NCBI GenBank assembly: GCA_002710745.1
Contig: PALW01000003.1
Span: 12,640 to 20,476, forward strand
Direction: 5' to 3'
Source: Porticoccaceae bacterium
Lineage (GTDB): Bacteria; Pseudomonadota; Gammaproteobacteria; Pseudomonadales; Porticoccaceae
Length of the DNA stretch: 7,837 bases
Shown: piece by piece, positions 6,055 to 7,837 of the stretch
Position numbering within the stretch: the stretch's first letter is position 1
How the letters are laid out: each line of letters starts with the position of its first letter
Notes under the pieces: model-generated
Databases searched by the model: none
The model's input: the letters and a program-made list of their open reading frames with translations, nothing else
Told to the model about the DNA's origin: nothing
Position numbers and translations under genes: made by a program

Positions 6055-7164
6055 ATGAAAATAACTGATGTCAAGGTAACAGTTTGGAAGTGGGATAATA
6101 TTCCTCCAACCCAATACACTAAGGACTTCAAAAGTCTTAAATCACGGAGCACGAATATGGCTCTAGTGCAAATACTAACTGATGAGGATATTACGGGTTA
6201 TGCGTTTTTAGGGAACTCGATGGCGTCAATAGGCTATAACGCACAAATTATTGTTGAAAGGTTCAGACCGGGTCTAGTTGGAAAGGATCCTCTTGATAGG
6301 GAGCGTATCTGGCAAAATTTATCAAAGTGGTCTCTTGGTGGCACCATGCTTCAAATAGGGGCGATTGACATTGCGCTTTGGGATATTGCGGGTAAAGCCG
6401 CCAACATGCCAATTCACAAGTTAATGGGCTCATACAGAAACAAAGTGCCCGCCTACGCAAGCTCTGCAATTTTAGGATCAACCCAAGCATATGTTGACGA
6501 AGCTTTGTCCCTCAAAGAAAAAGGTTGGACTGCATACAAAATCCACCCGCCCGCTGAGCCAAAATTGGACATTGAAATTTGTAAAGCGGTGAGGCAAGCC
6601 GTTGGAGATGATTACAGATTAATGTTTGATGCCTGCTGGGCATATAACTACAACGACGCAATCTATGTGGGGCAAGCCGTTCAAGAAATGGGTTTTTATT
6701 GGTATGAAGATCCTCTGCCATGCGATGATGTTTATGGATATGTTCGCTTAAAGAAGACACTCAGTATTCCCATTGCGGCAACTGAACTCCCTGCAACAGG
6801 TCCTAAAGCCTATGCTCCATGGATAATGAATCAAGCAACCGATTATTTAAGAGGTGATGTTGCAATTAAAGGAGGTATTACCTCATGCTTAAAAACTGCC
6901 CATACGGCAGAAACATTTCATATGAACTATGAAGTTCATCATGGCGGTAATTCCCTAAATAATGCGGCGAACCTTCACTTGATCATGGCAATTAAAAATT
7001 GCGAGTATTTTGAAGTGCTTCTTCCAGATGCGGCTCAAAAACACGGGATAGTTAATGACATTGAGGTCGATTCAAATGGGATGGTTCATGCTCCAGATAA
7101 TCCTGGACTGGGAATGGAAATAGACTTCGATTTAATTGAAAAAAATAATGTCTTTGAACTCTAA
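6055..7164 (+). CDS. Enolase-superfamily enzyme, mandelate racemase type, probable sugar-acid dehydratase
   Basis: This is a complete 369-residue mandelate racemase/muconate lactonizing enzyme family protein. The N-terminal capping domain (about 1-120) ends in AIDIALWDIAGKA. In the barrel, Lys162-x-His164 (YKIHPP) occupies the place of the usual KxK base motif. The Mg ligands are Asp192 (FDACW), Glu218 (YEDPLP) and Glu244 (ATELP). Asp268 (GDVAIKGG) with His295 or His296 (VHHGGN) forms the Asp-His dyad typical of the mandelate racemase subgroup, and Glu320 (FEV) completes the set. Members remove the alpha proton of carboxylates; most such enzymes in sugar pathways are acid-sugar dehydratases giving 2-keto-3-deoxy acids. 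The Lys-x-His variant prevents assignment to a named dehydratase. It follows the ARH-family gene by 11 bp and overlaps the SDR start by one base. Confidence 0.93.
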   Translation: MKITDVKVTVWKWDNIPPTQYTKDFKSLKSRSTNMALVQILTDEDITGYAFLGNSMASIGYNAQIIVERFRPGLVGKDPLDRERIWQNLSKWSLGGTMLQIGAIDIALWDIAGKAANMPIHKLMGSYRNKVPAYASSAILGSTQAYVDEALSLKEKGWTAYKIHPPAEPKLDIEICKAVRQAVGDDYRLMFDACWAYNYNDAIYVGQAVQEMGFYWYEDPLPCDDVYGYVRLKKTLSIPIAATELPATGPKAYAPWIMNQATDYLRGDVAIKGGITSCLKTAHTAETFHMNYEVHHGGNSLNNAANLHLIMAIKNCEYFEVLLPDAAQKHGIVNDIEVDSNGMVHAPDNPGLGMEIDFDLIEKNNVFEL

Positions 7165-7837
7165 TGACAAATTTTAATGAAAAAACCGCGTTTATCACCG
7201 GTGGTGCAAGCGGGATTGGTTTGGGAATGGCCAAAGCATTTTTAAATGCAGGTGCCAATGTAGCAATTGGTGATATCAACGAGGAACAGCTGCTAATTGC
7301 AGAAAAAGAACTTAAAACGATTAGTGAAAATGTAATCTCATTAAAAATTGATACTACAGATCCCAGTACTCTTGAGTCTGCTTCCACAAAAATAGCTGAT
7401 TCTTTTGGACATTTACATTATTTGTGTAACAACGCAGGAATTCCTGGTGGTTCAAAAATTCTTGAGACTCCAGAGGAAAGATGGCGACTTGTTCATGAGG
7501 TTAATTTTATGGGACCCCTTAATGGTATCAATCTATTTTTGCCTCAAATGCTCGAGCATGGTGAACCCAGTCATATTGTAAATACATCATCCTTTAGCGG
7601 TATCCATGGACATGGAAATCAATCTGCATATGGCTCGAGCAAGTTCGCTCTTGTTGGTATGTCAGAATTTCTTAGAAATGATTTGAAGGATACGAATGTT
7701 TCAGTTTCTGTCCTTTGTCCACACGTCGTGGATACAAATATTATAAGTAAACTTAAAGCAAGGGTCTCAGCTGATGTCCTGAAAATGATCAATCAAATGG
7801 CCGTCGATCCAAGTATTGTGGGAGATCAGGTTTTAAA
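7164..7837 (+). CDS. Short-chain dehydrogenase/reductase, C-terminus cut by window edge
   Basis: The ATG overlaps the stop of the preceding gene (TAATG), and the frame stays open for 224 codons to the right edge, so only the last few tens of residues are missing for a typical SDR. Classical SDR marks are present: the nucleotide-binding TGGASGIG (12-19), NNAG (89-92), Asn114, Ser143 in TSSFSG, and Tyr156-x-x-x-Lys160 (YGSSK). Asp37 after the second strand (AIGDIN) suggests a preference for NAD over NADP. The family oxidises alcohols or reduces ketones and aldehydes. With the dehydratase-like gene before it, oxidation of a sugar or sugar derivative is likely but not shown. Translation is probably coupled to the upstream gene because no separate Shine-Dalgarno sequence is evident. 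Confidence 0.93.
   Translation, partial: MTNFNEKTAFITGGASGIGLGMAKAFLNAGANVAIGDINEEQLLIAEKELKTISENVISLKIDTTDPSTLESASTKIADSFGHLHYLCNNAGIPGGSKILETPEERWRLVHEVNFMGPLNGINLFLPQMLEHGEPSHIVNTSSFSGIHGHGNQSAYGSSKFALVGMSEFLRNDLKDTNVSVSVLCPHVVDTNIISKLKARVSADVLKMINQMAVDPSIVGDQVL

Noticed and set aside
7052..7387. A 111-codon open frame on the minus strand across the enolase-superfamily/SDR junction
   Set aside because: It lies opposite two genes with intact family motifs, and its own protein shows no recognisable domain; it is a shadow frame.

Overview
This is an AT-rich bacterial window, almost fully coding, with eight protein genes in two divergent sets around one 249-bp regulatory gap (4169-4417). No RNA gene, CRISPR array or recognisable insertion sequence with ends was seen. 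The mix of an exported sulfatase, a PhyH-type dioxygenase, a mandelate-racemase-type enzyme, an ADP-ribosylglycohydrolase-family protein and an SDR suits a heterotroph, probably marine or aquatic, that uses sulfated or acidic sugars. That habitat is inferred from gene content; no phylogenetic marker is present, so the taxon cannot be named.

Left set (minus strand, read from 4168 down to 1). The order is an unrecognised 207-aa protein, a complete but catalytically altered DDE-transposase-like protein (396 aa), a PhyH-family dioxygenase, a class II aldolase very like L-fuculose-1-phosphate aldolase, and a secreted sulfatase that runs off the left edge. Gaps of 45, 14, 20 and 12 bp suggest one operon. 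The transposase-like gene is the main surprise: its fold signature is clear along the whole length, yet by my alignment two of the three catalytic acidic residues are replaced, and its neighbours leave little room for insertion-sequence ends.

Right set (plus strand, from 4418). The order is an ADP-ribosylglycohydrolase-family protein with extra N- and C-terminal regions, an enolase-superfamily enzyme of the mandelate racemase type, and an SDR cut by the right edge. The gaps are 11 bp and then a 1-base stop/start overlap (TAATG), so this is very likely an operon with coupled translation.

Possible joint role (inference). The sulfatase would remove sulfate from a glycan outside the cytoplasm. 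The SDR could oxidise a sugar, the enolase-superfamily enzyme could dehydrate the sugar acid, and the aldolase could split a sugar derivative to C3 units. The shared divergent region holds several inverted repeats, which would fit common regulation of both sets.
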